A stretch of 6,556 nucleotides of DNA, taken from assembly GCA_020057985.1 (NCBI GenBank), contig JAGVEU010000188.1:1-6556 (forward strand), read 5' to 3'. Each line of letters starts with the position of its first letter. Within the stretch, counting starts at the first letter, position 1. The position numbers and the translations under genes were made by a program. Positions 5,412 through 6,556 of the stretch are shown here, one piece after another. The notes under the pieces were generated by a model. That model saw nothing but the letters and a program-made list of their open reading frames with translations. It was not told the origin of the DNA and searched no databases. Origin of the DNA: Calditrichota bacterium. GTDB taxonomy: Bacteria > Electryoneota > RPQS01.

Positions 5412-6299
5412 ATGAAACGAATGATCTTACAAGCGCTCCTTGTCATCCTCGTGCTTGCGGGCGCGGGGAGGCAGGGCTTGGCAACCACTCCGGAGGCTCA
5501 GCGAGCCTTCGAGAAGTGGCAAGCCGCTTGGAACGCCCTTAAGACCGATCCTCGCTATCCGGAGGAGTGGGGCCAGGAGTTGGAGGGTCTCCACACGTCT
5601 GGGGCGTTTGAGCAGTACTCGGATTCAATTTTTGCCATTTCAGCCGAGGCAATCAAGCCGGGCAAGACTCATCTTCTTCGTGGGCTTGCTTCTGGTTATC
5701 TGTTCAAGATCGGAACGGACTCAGCTCTGGACATCCTGCGCGAGTACCTCAAGGAGCCGGGATTTGGTCCTGGTCTCGCGTTCATGATGTCGGAGTCAAG
5801 ACGGCCGGAGGACGTGGAGGCCGTCATTCCCCTCCTGAGGGCGAACCACTCCATGTATTACCTCTCGAGTGACTATGATTCACTTGTCTATCCTTGGTTG
5901 CTGGAGGAATTGAATGATCCGAATCCGGCACGGAGGTTCGGCGCATCCATGCATTTGGCTCGGCGTTTCGGCGACTCGACCTACTTCTTGCCGTGTGCGC
6001 GGGAACTCGTCCGGGCGTATGACAAACACGTGGCAATCAAAGAGACGGCGATTGACGCCTTGGTCAGGCAGGATCCGGTGCCGGCGGCGGATGTTCATCT
6101 TCTCGCCAGCGCGGTAAGCTTGGATTCGAGTGCTTCCCAAAGCTGGTTTGCTCTTGCCGCAGTGGTGGCCATCGCCAATCGCGGCGACCCCGAGGCGATG
6201 GCGGCGCTGGAGGCCATCCGTGATACTTGTCATCTTATGGACTACCGCGAGCGCGCGGCGCGCATCGTTCGAGAAATCCGTAAGGCACGGGGAAAATGA
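5412..6299 (+). CDS. Exported helical (HEAT-like) protein, function unknown
   Basis: The product has 295 aa. Residues 1-24 are a signal peptide (MKRM, hydrophobic core, cleavage likely at GLA|T). The mature part is almost all predicted amphipathic helix, with HEAT-like pairs around 135-200 (including DPNPARRFGASMHLARRFGD) and 205-292. The motif FGDST-x5-ARELV (186-200) lines up in register with FGDST-x5-ARDVV of the 4092 gene product, pointing to a shared origin. The open frame extends back to 5082, but those codons cover the promoter and leader. ATG 5412 has a ribosome site and opens a textbook signal peptide, so it is the right start. The gene is transcribed from the 5266-5294 promoter and followed after 8 nt by another exported-protein gene. 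No enzymatic motif is seen. Confidence 0.88.
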   Translation: MKRMILQALLVILVLAGAGRQGLATTPEAQRAFEKWQAAWNALKTDPRYPEEWGQELEGLHTSGAFEQYSDSIFAISAEAIKPGKTHLLRGLASGYLFKIGTDSALDILREYLKEPGFGPGLAFMMSESRRPEDVEAVIPLLRANHSMYYLSSDYDSLVYPWLLEELNDPNPARRFGASMHLARRFGDSTYFLPCARELVRAYDKHVAIKETAIDALVRQDPVPAADVHLLASAVSLDSSASQSWFALAAVVAIANRGDPEAMAALEAIRDTCHLMDYRERAARIVREIRKARGK

Positions 6300-6307
6300 G
6301 GTATGCC

Positions 6308-6556
6308 ATGAAGAAGTACCTGCACTGTCTGGTCGCGCTGGTCGCCGTTCTATCTCTGTGTGCACTTGCCTATGCCTTCTCCGCCGCCAGAGCAGTCCAG
6401 TATGCCAATGATCATTGCGGGCAATGGTCACCTGGGGCCTCGTTTTACTGTTCGGACCTCGGGAGCGACAACCCTTGGTACGGCGAATGGTATCATTGTT
6501 GGCAAATCGCCAACACAGACATGGGGCACTGTCACGAGTCCATGGTCCACCACTAC
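6308..6556 (+). CDS. Exported Cys/aromatic-rich protein, 3' end cut by the window
   Basis: An open frame of 83 codons runs off the window end with no stop. ATG 6308 is preceded by GAGG (6298-6301), overlapping the stop codon of the upstream gene, with 6-nt spacing. Residues 1-23 form a signal peptide (MKKY, hydrophobic core, cleavage likely at AYA|F; ARA|V at 29 is an alternative). The visible mature part is rich in Cys, His, Trp and Tyr (HCGQWSPG, FYCSDLG, WYGEWYHCW, GHCHESM), with four Cys that could form disulfides or bind metal. I do not recognise the family. A nearby ATG at 6303 is followed at once by a stop and can be ignored. It is very likely co-transcribed and perhaps translationally coupled with the 5412 gene. 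Confidence 0.82.
   Translation, partial: MKKYLHCLVALVAVLSLCALAYAFSAARAVQYANDHCGQWSPGASFYCSDLGSDNPWYGEWYHCWQIANTDMGHCHESMVHHY

Noticed and set aside
5880..6431. 183-codon antisense open frame across two sense genes
   Set aside because: It spans the junction of two well-supported + strand genes and has low-complexity Arg/His content.

Overview
This is a bacterial chromosomal window. Its left two thirds is a translation/transcription housekeeping block: 5'-truncated tRNA-Gly(TCC), tRNA-Thr(GGT), tuf (EF-Tu), tRNA-Trp(CCA), secE, an unexpected class I SAM-dependent methyltransferase, nusG and rplK (ribosomal protein L11), all on the + strand. The order Gly-TCC, Thr-GGT, tuf, secE, nusG, rplK matches the well-known E. 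coli order (glyT-thrT-tufB, secE-nusG-rplK). EF-Tu and NusG wording (GRGTVGTGR with GLLLRGV in EF-Tu; EMRDGKKKTKTR..LPGYMLVEM in NusG) recalls the Bacteroidetes/Chlorobi/Fibrobacteres (FCB) side of the tree or a related uncultured phylum. That is an impression, not a placement. Base composition is moderate, with no strand switch.

Two things break the textbook order. A methyltransferase with an N-terminal Cys4 zinc-ribbon-like segment sits between secE and nusG, with gaps of only 14 and 12 nt, so it looks co-transcribed with them. After rplK the expected rplA-rplJ-rplL-rpoBC does not follow. Instead there is a 171-nt spacer and then accessory genes for exported proteins.

The right third (about 4092-6556) holds three genes whose products begin with signal peptides. 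Two are about 300-residue helical, HEAT-like proteins that share an FGDST-x5-AR-[DE]-[VL]-V motif and look like diverged tandem paralogues. The third is a Cys/His/aromatic-rich protein cut by the window end. Genes two and three (5412-6299 and 6308-) form a small operon with its own near-consensus sigma70-type promoter (TTGACA-N17-TATATT, 5266-5294). Its leader of about 110 nt encodes an 18-residue mini-ORF with a strong ribosome binding site, overlapping a stable hairpin and stopping just before the next gene's ribosome binding site. That arrangement suggests translational coupling or leader-peptide control, and it is the most system-like unexplained structure here.

Smaller items are an AT-rich inverted repeat built from four copies of AATTTACAA between the first two tRNA genes, hairpins ahead of tuf and rplK, a possible signal-peptide relic near 5146-5316, and an 8-C run inside the first HEAT-like gene. 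No CRISPR, insertion sequence, rRNA or convincing intrinsic terminator was seen.
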